Source: Deferrisomatales bacterium
GTDB lineage: Bacteria; Desulfobacterota; Deferrisomatia; Deferrisomatales; JARGFW01
DNA length: 52,681 bases
Direction of reading: 5' to 3'
NCBI GenBank assembly: GCA_029211085.1
Contig: JARGFW010000012.1
Coordinates: 1-52,681 of the forward strand
Numbering within the stretch: position 1 is the stretch's first letter; each line of letters starts with the position of its first letter. Positions 43,858 to 51,918 of this stretch are shown one piece after another. Below the pieces are notes generated by a model. It searched no databases, was not told the origin of the DNA, and saw nothing but the letters and a program-made list of their open reading frames with translations. Made by a program: the position numbers and the translations under genes.

Positions 43858-44910
43858 TCACGACAGTTGGCGGATGAGCCACGGCCCCAGGGTCCGGGCC
43901 ACGGGCAGGGGCAGTTTTTTCCAGTACTCCACCATCCGCGCATACTTGCCGCTGTCCGGCCGGACCTCGGGCACGGCGGCACCGTCGGCCACGAACTGCT
44001 GCCAGTGCAGCTGCACTGGTTCCGCCCCCCACTCCCGCTTGAACTCGTAGGTTCCCGCGTCCACCGTACTCCTGCCGAAGTCGAATCTTCCCGCCCCTGC
44101 TTCCGCGGCGTGGGCGAGCATCTCCCAGTACAGGAAGCGGTTCGCCCCCAGATTGCGGTAGCGGTAGTCGCTGCCCGACCACGGCACGTGGAAGCCCCAG
44201 GGGTCGGTCAGGGTAAAGGACGCCGCGTGGGCCGCGCCTCCCCGGCGCACCACGAAGAGGCGGGTCTCTGCTGTGAATTCCGCAGCAATACGCTGGAAGA
44301 TCCGCCGCCCATGGGGCGGGCTCCCCAGATCCCGCATGGCCCGCGAGTAGACGTCGTGAAACGCGTCGACCAACTCGACCCCACCGACCGCAAGGCTGAA
44401 GTCGTTTTTCTGGGTTTTGCGCACCTTGGTGCGCACCTTGGTCTTCAGTTGCTCCCACATCGCCTCCGAATTGTCGGCAATGTCCAGCCACAGGGTGACC
44501 TTGTCGGTCCGGGTCGCGTCCTCCTTCGCCACCGGCGTCAGCTGCCGCAGCTCCAGCACAGCGTACCCCTCGGCTTCGCGCAGCTCACGCGCCCGGGCCA
44601 GCAGGGCCGACGCGGCCCCGTCGTCGTCACTGAGGATGCCGGCGGCGTCGAAGTAGGGCGTGCTGGTCAGGCGCGAGCCAAACAGCAGGCTCTTCTGTCC
44701 CACCAGCAGCAGGACACCGACCACCGCGGCGCTCCGCCGCGCGGTCAGGTAGAACGGCTGCCCTCCGCAAGCATCGCGGAGGATGCGCCCCCAGCGGGGA
44801 TCGTGGTAGATCGTCGCCGCGGGGTGCGCGGCCAGGTAGGCGCCCCAATCCGGCACCTCCCGGTCGACCGCCACTACGCAGGGCGCTGCACTCGTCGCCG
44901 AACCGCTCAT
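43858..44910 (-). CDS. FemAB-family (PEP-CTERM-associated type) acyltransferase-like protein
   Basis: A 350-residue GNAT-fold protein of the FemAB group, in the branch often found with PEP-CTERM exopolysaccharide loci. Recognisable elements are YHDPRWGRILRDACGG near residues 32-47, LTSTPYFDAAGILSDD near 80-95, KVRTKVRKTQKNDF near 157-170, and DFGRSTVDAGTYEFKREWG near 295-313. FemAB proteins use aminoacyl-tRNA or acyl donors to extend peptide or polysaccharide; the substrate here is unknown. The ATG at 44910 is chosen because the frame upstream runs into repeat sequence. It is bracketed by repeat loci 2 and 3. Confidence 0.83.
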   Translation of the reverse strand: MSGSATSAAPCVVAVDREVPDWGAYLAAHPAATIYHDPRWGRILRDACGGQPFYLTARRSAAVVGVLLLVGQKSLLFGSRLTSTPYFDAAGILSDDDGAASALLARARELREAEGYAVLELRQLTPVAKEDATRTDKVTLWLDIADNSEAMWEQLKTKVRTKVRKTQKNDFSLAVGGVELVDAFHDVYSRAMRDLGSPPHGRRIFQRIAAEFTAETRLFVVRRGGAAHAASFTLTDPWGFHVPWSGSDYRYRNLGANRFLYWEMLAHAAEAGAGRFDFGRSTVDAGTYEFKREWGAEPVQLHWQQFVADGAAVPEVRPDSGKYARMVEYWKKLPLPVARTLGPWLIRQLS

Positions 44911-44979
44911 GTCCAGGGGTCTTCTTCCTTGCTTGCGGGGATGGGTTGGGGAACGTATCGGCCGGTCCACGACCATTCT

Positions 44980-45317
44980 GAACCGCCAAGGCGACAAGGA
45001 CGCCAAGGGATGCCATTCTTGGGGGAAACCTAAGATCCCTGTCTCACGCAAAGCCGCCAAGTCGCAAAGGGGGGAAATACCATTTACGATTCTCGGACTT
45101 GCCACCATTCACGGCTTCTCTGAACCGCCAAGACGCCAAGGGACGCCAAGGAAGACACTTCTCGTGTGAAACCCTGGAAACCTTGTCTCACGCAAAGCCG
45201 CAAAGAACGGCGGGCTGTATCTTCAAAAACAAATCAGTGAAGGCTCGTCCGGGTTGATCTTGCGCCTTGGCGGCTTTTCGTGAGAACGCCCTTGGCTTTT
45301 GACGTCTTGGCGGTTCA
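44980..45317. repeat. Heptad repeat locus 3: A-B and nested A-B...B'-A' element
   Basis: Units in order: A 44980-45009, B 45039-45070, A 45122-45151, B 45182-45207, inverted B 45259-45285, inverted A 45300-45317. A is GAACCGCCAAG plus CGCCAAG heptads; B is TCTCACGCAAAGCCGCAAAG. The second half is a complete nested palindrome A-linker-B-core-B'-A'. The A-B linker contains CTTCTCGTGTGAAACCCTGG, close to the linkers at 51.46 and 52.4 kb. It separates two divergent genes, and the frame of the CapA-like gene begins inside inverted A. Confidence 0.93.
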
Positions 45318-45385
45318 AGCCCCTACAGTGCAGCGCCCTCGGGATGATAGGATGTGCCCCCCCACCCGAGACCAAAGGACGTTCC

Positions 45386-46486
45386 TTGCAACCAACGGAA
45401 AGCCTCCAACCGCCCGAACCGGGCTCCGTGCGCCTCGCCGCGGTGGGCGACCTGCTGTTCACCACGCCCACCGTGCCGGGCCGGGCGGCCCGCGGCCTCG
45501 AGGCCCTGGGGGCCGACGTGCGGGAGCTGCTCGGCGGCTGCCACGTGGTGCTCGCCAATCTTGAAGCCACCCTCCCCGGTGGGGAAAAGGTGCCGACCGA
45601 ACCCCGGGTGATCGCCACGGAGGAGCAGATCCGCTCGCTCTCCGGCGCCGGAATCGGCGTCGTCACCCTGGCCAACAACCACGCCTTCGACTGCATGGAC
45701 GAAGGGTTCCAGCGCCTGCGGGCGCTCCTGGACGAACTGGGGATCGTCCACTTCGGCGCCGGCGGGGATCGGGCCGAGGCGCTGCAGCCGGCAGTCGTGG
45801 AGATCGGCGGGCAGCGCCTCGCCTTCCTGGGCACGGTGGACCCGTCCACGGGCCCCAACCGCTTCGCCTCCCCGACCGCCAGCGGCGTCGACCGGCTCGA
45901 CATCGAGGAGTTCAGCAGGGCCATCCAGGAAGCGAAACGCAGCGCCGACCACGTGATCGTCTCCCCCCACTGGGGGGAGGAGCGCTTCCGGGTCCCCGCG
46001 CCGCGGCAGGTCGAAGAGGCCCGCGCCTTCGTCGATGCCGGCGCCGCGCTGGTGCTGGGCCACCACCCCCACGTCCTCCAGGGGATGGAGCGTTACCGCG
46101 GCACCCCCATCGCCTACTCCCTGGGCAACTTCCTGACCAACCACGTGTACTGGGACAGCGGCGCGTTCCTCACCTGGAGCCGCTTCGAACGTACCGGGTG
46201 CATCGTGGTGGCGGACCTGGACGCCTCCGGGCTCCGGCAGGTCCGTCAGGTCCCGACCTACGACGACGGGGAGACCATCCGCCTGGAGACCTCCGGGTGG
46301 GGCGAGCGCTGCCTGCGCACCGCCAACCGCCGGGTCGCCCGGGGCGTCACCCCGGAGCAGTACCGGCGGGAGCGCTTCCGGGTGGAGAGGCTGGAGCCGA
46401 TCCTGCGGCAGCTGCGCTGGGCCAGATTGAAGAAGATCCGCCCGGGGCACTTCACCAAAGCCGCCAGGCTACTTCTGGGAAGATAA
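45386..46486 (+). CDS. CapA-like metallophosphatase-fold protein
   Basis: About 366 residues, with the CapA/PGA-type pattern of calcineurin-like fold: GDLLFTTP near the start, LANLEATLPGG, TLANNHAFDCMDEG, SPHWGEER and GHHPHVLQGMERYRGTPIAY. Such proteins accompany poly-gamma-glutamate or polysaccharide capsule production. The frame opens upstream in repeat sequence; the most credible starts are TTG at 45386 (AAAGGA six bases ahead) and ATG at 45344 without a good ribosome site. The function here is probably in surface polymer assembly, by context. Confidence 0.85.
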   Translation: MQPTESLQPPEPGSVRLAAVGDLLFTTPTVPGRAARGLEALGADVRELLGGCHVVLANLEATLPGGEKVPTEPRVIATEEQIRSLSGAGIGVVTLANNHAFDCMDEGFQRLRALLDELGIVHFGAGGDRAEALQPAVVEIGGQRLAFLGTVDPSTGPNRFASPTASGVDRLDIEEFSRAIQEAKRSADHVIVSPHWGEERFRVPAPRQVEEARAFVDAGAALVLGHHPHVLQGMERYRGTPIAYSLGNFLTNHVYWDSGAFLTWSRFERTGCIVVADLDASGLRQVRQVPTYDDGETIRLETSGWGERCLRTANRRVARGVTPEQYRRERFRVERLEPILRQLRWARLKKIRPGHFTKAARLLLGR

Positions 46487-46498
46487 AGGCAACGTCGG

Positions 46499-46748
46499 TC
46501 TCACGCAAAGCCGCAAAGTCGCCAAGAAGATCTTTGTTCTTGTTTTTCTAAACAGAGAGTAAAAAGGCAACTTCTGCCTCACGCCAAGCCAAGATGTCTC
46601 CAATAGGGATGGTTGTTTATCAAAAAAAATCCAAAAAAGGTTTTCCTGCTTCACCCTTGGCGCCTTGGCGGCTTTGCGTGAGAATGCCTTTAATGCCCTG
46701 TCTTTGATCCTTTTCCAACCTCACCTTGCGACTTTGCGCGAGACAAGG
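46499..46748. repeat. Heptad repeat locus 4, reaching into the PaaK-like gene
   Basis: B at 46499-46528, a partial B near 46578-46597, inverted B at 46655-46684 and another inverted B at 46724-46748. The last lies inside the open frame of the leftward PaaK-like gene and supplies its final ~8-codon segment LSRAKSQG. Between convergent genes. Confidence 0.9.
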
Positions 46749-48129
46749 TTTCGTTCCCGAATTGCCGCTTCCGGTACAACTCCTCCGCCACCTTGCTGAT
46801 CACCGGGCGGTACTTCCCGGAGCGGGCCGGGGCGATGTCGTCAACGAGTTCCACGGTGATCTCGTCGTCGCCCCCCAGGCGCTGGGCGACCTTGGCCCGG
46901 ACCTGGGCGGCGCCGTCCTCGGGGAAACGCCCGTCCACCGCCAGGCGCACGCGGATCTCCCCGAGGCGCTCCTGCACCACCTGGAACTTCACGATCCCGG
47001 GCACGGCCCGGGCGATGTAGATGAAGGAGTAGCCCACCACCCACTTGCCCTCCTTGGTCACCACGAACTCCACCGCCCGCCCGCCGCTGATCTGCACCCG
47101 GGACAGGGTGCGGCCGCAGGGGCAGGGTTCGTCAGAGAGGGTGACGATGTCGCCGGTGCGGTAGCGGAACACCGGGAACGCCGGGCCGACCAGGTTGGTG
47201 ACCACCAGCTCGCCCTCCCCCGCCGTGGGCTCTCCGGTCTCCGGGTCGATGGTCTCCAAGAAGACCTGCTCGTCCACGCAGTGCATGGTGCCGTGGGCGC
47301 ACTCGTGGCCGATCAGCCCCGCCTCGCGCAAGCCGTAGGAGTCGCACACCGGCACCCCGAACGCCTCCGCGATCAACTGTCGGTCCACGTCCGAGAGCAT
47401 CTCGCTGGTGGTGCAGATCACCTGCAGCCCGCGGGGCTTGAGGCGTTTCAGGTCCAGGCCCAGGCTCTCGCAGATCGCAGCGGTGAGCACGAAGGTGCTC
47501 GGGTACCCGAAGATGCAGCGCGGACGCCACCGCAGCCAGTGTTCAAAGTACCCGCGCACCCTGGCTGGAGTCACCTCGAAGCCGTTGGTGAGGCCGTCGT
47601 TGATCAGCCAGTCGCGCACCCGCTTGACCCGGTCCTGCTTGCTCAGCTCGATCGGCGAGCCCCAGTAGTACATCTCCCGGTCCCCCCGGCGCACCCCCAC
47701 CCACTCGTGGCCGCGCATGCGGGCGGCGTTGATGTGGGCCTCCCGGGTCGACGAGGTGTAGAACTCCAGGGCCTCGTTGGTGGAGCCGCTGGTGCGGACG
47801 AGTTGGACGCGCTTGCCCTCCCCCTTCCACACCATCTCCTCCCGGCTGTCGCGGATGGTCTGCTTGTCCAGCAGGGGGAAGCGGCGCAGGTCCTCCAGCG
47901 AGCGGACGTCGGCCGGGGCGATCCCCCGCTGGTCCAGCACCTGGCGCCAGAACGGGGTGTGCGCGTAGGCCAGGGCGACGGCCCGCCGCAGCCGCAGCAC
48001 CTGCTGCGCCCGGAGGCGCTCCCGTGGCCACCACTGGCTCTCGTTGAGGCCGTCGAGCAGCAGGAAGCTCGGGCGGCCGAGGAGGGATTCCTGGAGGTGG
48101 AAGATGTTACGGGCAAGCGCAGGGATCAT
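46690..48129 (-). CDS. PaaK/CapK-like adenylate-forming ligase
   Basis: A 479-residue enzyme of the phenylacetate-CoA ligase-like class common in capsule loci. Motifs: RTSGSTNEALEFY for the nucleotide loop, SYGLREAGLIGHEC near 270, FRYRTGDIVTLSDEPCPCGR with a Cys pair, and the C-terminal ARSGKYRPVIS. Substrate unknown; capsule-locus members may activate amino or organic acids. Its ends are unusual. The last residues (LSRAKSQGEVGKGSKTGH) come from an inverted B repeat and following sequence, so the original stop was probably lost. The ATG at 48129 lies only four bases from an A repeat, leaving no room for a normal ribosome site; expression may be weak, leaderless or from an internal start. Confidence 0.87.
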   Translation of the reverse strand: MIPALARNIFHLQESLLGRPSFLLLDGLNESQWWPRERLRAQQVLRLRRAVALAYAHTPFWRQVLDQRGIAPADVRSLEDLRRFPLLDKQTIRDSREEMVWKGEGKRVQLVRTSGSTNEALEFYTSSTREAHINAARMRGHEWVGVRRGDREMYYWGSPIELSKQDRVKRVRDWLINDGLTNGFEVTPARVRGYFEHWLRWRPRCIFGYPSTFVLTAAICESLGLDLKRLKPRGLQVICTTSEMLSDVDRQLIAEAFGVPVCDSYGLREAGLIGHECAHGTMHCVDEQVFLETIDPETGEPTAGEGELVVTNLVGPAFPVFRYRTGDIVTLSDEPCPCGRTLSRVQISGGRAVEFVVTKEGKWVVGYSFIYIARAVPGIVKFQVVQERLGEIRVRLAVDGRFPEDGAAQVRAKVAQRLGGDDEITVELVDDIAPARSGKYRPVISKVAEELYRKRQFGNETLSRAKSQGEVGKGSKTGH

Positions 48130-48133
48130 TTTT

Positions 48134-48426
48134 GAACCGCCAAGGCGCCAAGTACGCCAAGAAAGACCATCCTTATGGGAGAGACAGATACGTCAGACCA
48201 TCTCATACAGAACCACAAAGGTGCAGAGAACGGCTGCCGTTGCACCGACCAAACCTCTTGAACCGCCAAGACGCCAAGATCGCCAAGAAACAACCCTCAT
48301 CGGTGAGAACCTGAAAAATCATATCTCGCGCGAAGTCGCGAGGATGTTTGGATTCCTGGATGGGGTCAACGGGAAGAAGACCTTTCCCTTCTCACACCTT
48401 GGCGCTCTTGGCGCCCTGGCGGTTCC
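48134..48426. repeat. Heptad repeat locus 5: two A, degenerate B, inverted A
   Basis: A at 48134-48162 and 48260-48290, a diverged B-like unit at 48324-48343 and inverted A at 48397-48426. It fills almost the whole gap between the PaaK-like start and the deacetylase stop, leaving four and six bases respectively. Confidence 0.9.
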
Positions 48427-48432
48427 CAGCCT

Positions 48433-49440
48433 TTAGAACCAATACCAGTTGTTCACCATCTGCACGGCCCGTCTCGTCAAGGCCCGGAGGGGGCGGTTCA
48501 GGGTGCACGGCTCCACCGCCTTGGGTTGGTAGCCCTCTTCCTTCACCAGCCGTCCCAGCTCGGCGAAGGTGCGGGCCGGGTAGGCATCCCGGTTCTGGGC
48601 CAGCCAGGCGCAGTACTGCTCGAAGCGCCGGATCACCACCCGGTTGGGCCGGCCGCCGTTGTACTGGACGTCGCGCCACTTGAACAGGCTGAAGCTGTGC
48701 AGGATCGCCACGGCATCCCCACCCGCGTCGCAGATCATCCGCGTCACCTCCCGGCACTCGGGCGCGGAGGCGCCCATCAGGTCCAGGGGCTGGGCAGCGT
48801 GGAGCCCGGGGAGGTTCGGTAGGCGGAAACCGGACAGGGCCACTTCCAGCACCTCGCCGTACCACTTGCAGCCGTTGTAGCGCTCGGTCTCCTCGAACCG
48901 GCACTGCCCCCCCACGTAGGGGAAGGTGTAGCTGGAGTCGAGCCACAGCCCCGCTTCTTCCAGCGCCCGCAGGGTCTCCTCCGAGGCCCCCATGTTCCCG
49001 GCCCGGAAGGCGATGGGGCGGGTGCCGGTCCAGCGCTCCAGGCGCTCGGCTCCGTCGGCGAGGATCTCCGCCTGACGCTGTCGGGGCAGATCGGCCATCT
49101 GGTCGGTGCGCGGGTGCGGCTTGCCTTCCCGGTGCAGGCCGTAGTGCACGTGGTTGGGGTGCACGTGCAGCTGCACGTCCTGGCCGCGCCCCACCAGGTA
49201 GCGGCACACCGGTTCGGTCTCCCCCGGGTGGCCCAACTCGTCGTTGAAGGGCTCGACGAAGAAGGTGGCCTGGAGGCCGTACCGGTCGAGAAGGTCGCAG
49301 ATCAGGGGTACGCCGTAGGCTTTGTCGCCGTACCGGCCCAGCATGCCGCGGTGCGGCGGGATGGGCTGCAGGGCCGGGTTCTGCCAGGCACCGCCCATAG
49401 AACATTCGACGTCGAAGGTGAGGTAGACGCTGGGATTCAA
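48433..49440 (-). CDS. Polysaccharide deacetylase-like protein
   Basis: About 335 residues. The start YLTFDVECSMGGAW has the metal-binding Asp of the NodB-like fold, followed by TFFVEPFNDELGHPGE and the His-rich LHVHPNHVHYG, then FRAGNMGASEETLRALEEAG (the Arg-Ala-Gly-type third motif) and HSFSLFKW. This fits the WalW-like branch of polysaccharide deacetylases that remove N-acetyl groups. Upstream codons encode DLGALAVERV from an A repeat, so the frame start at 49503 is not credible. TTG at 49440, with AAAGGG six bases ahead, or GTG at 49446 is preferred; the ribosome site thus abuts or was donated by the repeat. Confidence 0.83.
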   Translation of the reverse strand: MNPSVYLTFDVECSMGGAWQNPALQPIPPHRGMLGRYGDKAYGVPLICDLLDRYGLQATFFVEPFNDELGHPGETEPVCRYLVGRGQDVQLHVHPNHVHYGLHREGKPHPRTDQMADLPRQRQAEILADGAERLERWTGTRPIAFRAGNMGASEETLRALEEAGLWLDSSYTFPYVGGQCRFEETERYNGCKWYGEVLEVALSGFRLPNLPGLHAAQPLDLMGASAPECREVTRMICDAGGDAVAILHSFSLFKWRDVQYNGGRPNRVVIRRFEQYCAWLAQNRDAYPARTFAELGRLVKEEGYQPKAVEPCTLNRPLRALTRRAVQMVNNWYWF

Positions 49441-49450
49441 GAACACCCTT

Positions 49451-49481
49451 TCAACCGCCAAGGCGCCAAGGTCGCCAAAAA
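49451..49481. repeat. Heptad repeat locus 6: single A unit
   Basis: CAACCGCCAAGGCGCCAAGG followed by TCGCCAAAA, a lone A unit directly upstream of the deacetylase start. It and locus 7 bracket the GxxExxY gene. Confidence 0.88.
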
Positions 49482-49552
49482 TTGCTTTGTGTTCTTTCCG
49501 CAAGAAACGTTGATTGGCTTATTCCCTTTCGCGACAACGCTGCATCTTCGGT

Positions 49553-49960
49553 TCAATCATCAACCTTTCCCAAGACGACACGCTTGATGCCACGCTTCAG
49601 GACGGGCACCTTGAAGTTGATCAGGAGCCCCAGGGACAGGCCGGTAGCCTTGAGGTACGAGAGCAATTGCGCGTGGTGGATTGGAGCCAGTTGGTCAACG
49701 GCTTTTAGCTCCACGATCAGCACGCCACCAACCAGCAGGTCGAGTCGCCCCTCTCCGACAGGATGCCCTTTGTAATTCACGGCCACTGGCGCCTGTCTTT
49801 CGAAGGCGATGCCGCGCAGCCCGAACTCGTGCGCGAGAGCTTCCTCGTACACGGACTCAAGGAATCCGGGGCCCAGAACTCGATGGACTTCAATCGCAGC
49901 GCCGATCACTACTTTGGCGATCGCGTCGCACTGTTCTCCAGGCTCACTGAACACCAACAT
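49553..49960 (-). CDS. GxxExxY protein, PD-(D/E)XK nuclease fold
   Basis: A 135-residue protein with the defining motif G32-FL-E35-SV-Y38 (GPGFLESVYEEAL) of the GxxExxY family, classed in the PD-(D/E)XK nuclease superfamily. The nuclease core is visible: Asp74 in GRLDLLV, then Glu84 and Lys86 in LIVELKA, and the family's QLLSYLKATG. GGAGG lies three bases before the ATG. Cellular role unknown. It stands alone on its strand between heptad repeats at 49451-49481 and 49981-50089. An involvement in repeat spread is suggested as a hypothesis only. It is intact and of normal length. Confidence 0.9.
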   Translation of the reverse strand: MLVFSEPGEQCDAIAKVVIGAAIEVHRVLGPGFLESVYEEALAHEFGLRGIAFERQAPVAVNYKGHPVGEGRLDLLVGGVLIVELKAVDQLAPIHHAQLLSYLKATGLSLGLLINFKVPVLKRGIKRVVLGKVDD

Positions 49961-49980
49961 CCACCTCCATCAGGCCAGTC

Positions 49981-50089
49981 CAAACGCCAAGACGCCAAAG
50001 TCGCCAAAGAATTCCAGGGCTATTGACGTTTTCGCATTTCCAACAAAGAAACAAGGACTTCTTGGCGACCTTGGCGTCTTGGCGGTTCC
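49981..50089. repeat. Heptad repeat locus 7: inverted A pair
   Basis: A at 49981-50010 and inverted A at 50060-50089 around a 49-base core, giving a palindrome with CTTGGCG/CGCCAAG steps. Between the GxxExxY start and the ATP-grasp stop (10 bases away). Confidence 0.91.
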
Positions 50090-50099
50090 ATCAATCCTC

Positions 50100-51341
50100 C
50101 TAATTCACTATCTCATGCCCCCTCGCTCCCAACTTCTTCACCATCTGCTTGAAGTCCACGAAGAAAGGTTTCGGATCCGACAGGAGAAACGAGTCGTCCT
50201 TGGTCCAGGGGCCGCAGTTCCACAAAAAGGTTCCGATGGCAGCGAGTTTGCTGAGGTGCACGTGCCCCGGGGGCAGCTCGTCGCCGCGGATGTTGCCCAG
50301 CACCCAGTTGGCGTCGCCGCCGAGGATGCGGGTGCGCAGGCCCAGGCGGTAGGTGCCGCGGCGCATCTTCTCCGGTTCGAAACGGCTCTGCCACAGCAGG
50401 AACGGCGCCTCGAACCCGGCCAGGATCACGGTGGGCAGGCCGCCGCTGAAGCGGGGGTTGATCTCCAGGAAGATGTACTCGTCGGTGGCCGTGTCGTAGT
50501 GGAACTGCACCCCGGCGACCCCTTCGTAGTCGATCGCCTGGAGCAGGCGGATGGCGTCCTGGACCATGGGCTCGTGGTTGCAGCTGATCCGCTGCACGGT
50601 TACGCCCCCGGCCAGGGGCATGTGGTGCTCGCCGATGTAGTCCCCCCAGCCCACCGCCTCGCCGCCGTGCATGACGATCTGCACGTGGTCCTCCGCCCCC
50701 GGGTGGTACTCCTGGACGATCACGTTGTCGGCGCACGCCTCGACCGTGCTGTGGAGCTTCTTCAACTGCTCCAGATTCTCCGCGTAGGCTGCTTTGGCAC
50801 CCAGCTTTGGGCCCGGGACGTTCTGCTGCCGGGTGCGCAGCACCAGGGGAAAGCGCAGTGCCGTGCCGCCCTGCCCCATGAGTTCGTCCAGCCGCATGCC
50901 CCTGGCCACCGGCACGCCCAGTTCCCCGCACAGGGCGTGCATCGCATCCTTGTCGGTGGCCTGGTCAAACGCCTCCCGGGAGGGGGAGAACAGGTGCACG
51001 TCCATTGTGTCCAGTTGGCCGCGAAGGGAGATCAGGCGGTTGTGGTAGCCCTCGGAGACCGGCATCACGGAACCCACGTCGAGCTCGCGGATCAGCCCCA
51101 GGATCTCGTCGTTGAAACCGGGCTCGCCGGGGCGGGCCTCCACGGTCCAGGCGCTGGCCGTGTAGCAGCTGTGGGCCGCCTGACCCTGCGCGGAGTTGAC
51201 GACGGCGTGCACGGTGAGGCCGTTGCGGGCCAGGCTGCGCACAACCCACAGCCCCACCTGGGTGTCGCCGACGATGGCGAGGACGCGGCGGCGGCGGTCG
51301 GGTTGGAGTAGAGCCTGGTTGATCGGCTTGACGCAGTTCAT
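50100..51341 (-). CDS. ATP-grasp enzyme
   Basis: A 413-residue ATP-grasp protein. The N-terminal pre-ATP-grasp domain shows RRVLAIVGDTQVGLWVVRSL near 18-37; the grasp domain includes PLVLRTRQQN, VIVQEYHPGAEDHVQIV near 208-224 and the metal-binding FLEINPRFSGGLP near 292-304. Enzymes of this fold ligate a carboxylate to an amine or other nucleophile with ATP, as in carbamoyl-phosphate-synthase-like or amino-acid ligases. The substrate is unknown. In neighbourhoods with FemAB-like, CapA-like and deacetylase genes this may modify a surface polymer. Repeats lie on both sides. Confidence 0.87.
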   Translation of the reverse strand: MNCVKPINQALLQPDRRRRVLAIVGDTQVGLWVVRSLARNGLTVHAVVNSAQGQAAHSCYTASAWTVEARPGEPGFNDEILGLIRELDVGSVMPVSEGYHNRLISLRGQLDTMDVHLFSPSREAFDQATDKDAMHALCGELGVPVARGMRLDELMGQGGTALRFPLVLRTRQQNVPGPKLGAKAAYAENLEQLKKLHSTVEACADNVIVQEYHPGAEDHVQIVMHGGEAVGWGDYIGEHHMPLAGGVTVQRISCNHEPMVQDAIRLLQAIDYEGVAGVQFHYDTATDEYIFLEINPRFSGGLPTVILAGFEAPFLLWQSRFEPEKMRRGTYRLGLRTRILGGDANWVLGNIRGDELPPGHVHLSKLAAIGTFLWNCGPWTKDDSFLLSDPKPFFVDFKQMVKKLGARGHEIVN

Positions 51342-51370
51342 GGGAACCCCTGTTGTTGAACCGGCTACAG

Positions 51371-51402
51371 CTGAGTGCTGAGTACTGAGTGCTGAGTGCT
51401 TA
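51371..51402. repeat. Heptad repeat type D
   Basis: Four 7-base steps CTGAGTG-CTGAGTA-CTGAGTG-CTGAGTG followed by CTTA. Its period equals that of the A and B units although the sequence differs. Upstream of the ATP-grasp gene. Confidence 0.85.
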
Positions 51403-51427
51403 CTGCCTCACCATTCACGGCCCTTTT

Positions 51428-51608
51428 GAACCGCCAAGACGCCAAGGACGCCAAGAGAACCTCTTATTGTGTGAAAACCTGGAAACCTTGTCTCACGCAA
51501 AGCCGCCAAGTCGCAAAGAAAGACAGATCGACTCTTTTCGTAACTAGTTACCGCTTACGACTCACGCCCCCCTCGCCCCCTTGGCGTTCTTGGCGCCTTG
51601 GCGGTTCC
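51428..51608. repeat. Heptad repeat locus 8: A-linker-B, type C, inverted A
   Basis: A at 51428-51457, conserved linker (TTGTGTGAAAACCTGGAAAC), B at 51487-51520, a type-C stretch (TACCGCTTACGACTCACG) around 51550-51567, and inverted A at 51578-51608. It lies between the divergent ATP-grasp and vapB-like genes, with the antitoxin promoter immediately to its right. Confidence 0.92.
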
Positions 51609-51627
51609 AGGGTTTAAACTCTCCTTC

Positions 51628-51656
51628 TTTACAGCTCATAGTTATGGCGCTATGGT
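51628..51656 (+). promoter_or_regulatory. Promoter/operator of the toxin-antitoxin pair
   Basis: TTTACA and TATGGT are separated by 17 bases, a good sigma-70-type promoter, 22 bases before the antitoxin ATG. The spacer and -10 region carry CATAGTTATGGCGCTATGG, with CATAG/CTATG arms and repeated TATGG, a likely site for autoregulation by the antitoxin. Confidence 0.65.
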
Positions 51657-51678
51657 TATGGCACACAAGGAGGATGCC

Positions 51679-51918
51679 ATGCACCGAACCACCATCATGT
51701 TGCCCGACGATCTTCTCAACCGGGCCCGCCGGCGCGCCGAGTCGGACGGCACCTCCCTCGGCGAGTTGATCCGCCGGTGCCTGGATCGGGTCCTGGCCGA
51801 GTCCGCGAAACCCACCGGACCGGACCCCCTGTTCGCGGATGACGCGGTATTCCGCGGTCCCGCTCCCCAGGACATCGCTGCCGAGCACGACCGTTACCTG
51901 TACGGCGAAGACCCGTGA
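51679..51918 (+). CDS. vapB: VapB-like ribbon-helix-helix antitoxin
   Basis: A 79-residue protein whose N-terminus MHRTTIMLPDDLLNRARRRA followed by SLGELIRRCLDRVL is a ribbon-helix-helix DNA-binding domain; the acidic C-terminal tail would bind the toxin. A perfect AAGGAGG lies five bases before the ATG at 51679, so upstream in-frame ATGs are not used. The stop overlaps the GTG of the toxin gene (GTGA), the usual coupling in such pairs. It should bind its own promoter. Confidence 0.88.
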   Translation: MHRTTIMLPDDLLNRARRRAESDGTSLGELIRRCLDRVLAESAKPTGPDPLFADDAVFRGPAPQDIAAEHDRYLYGEDP

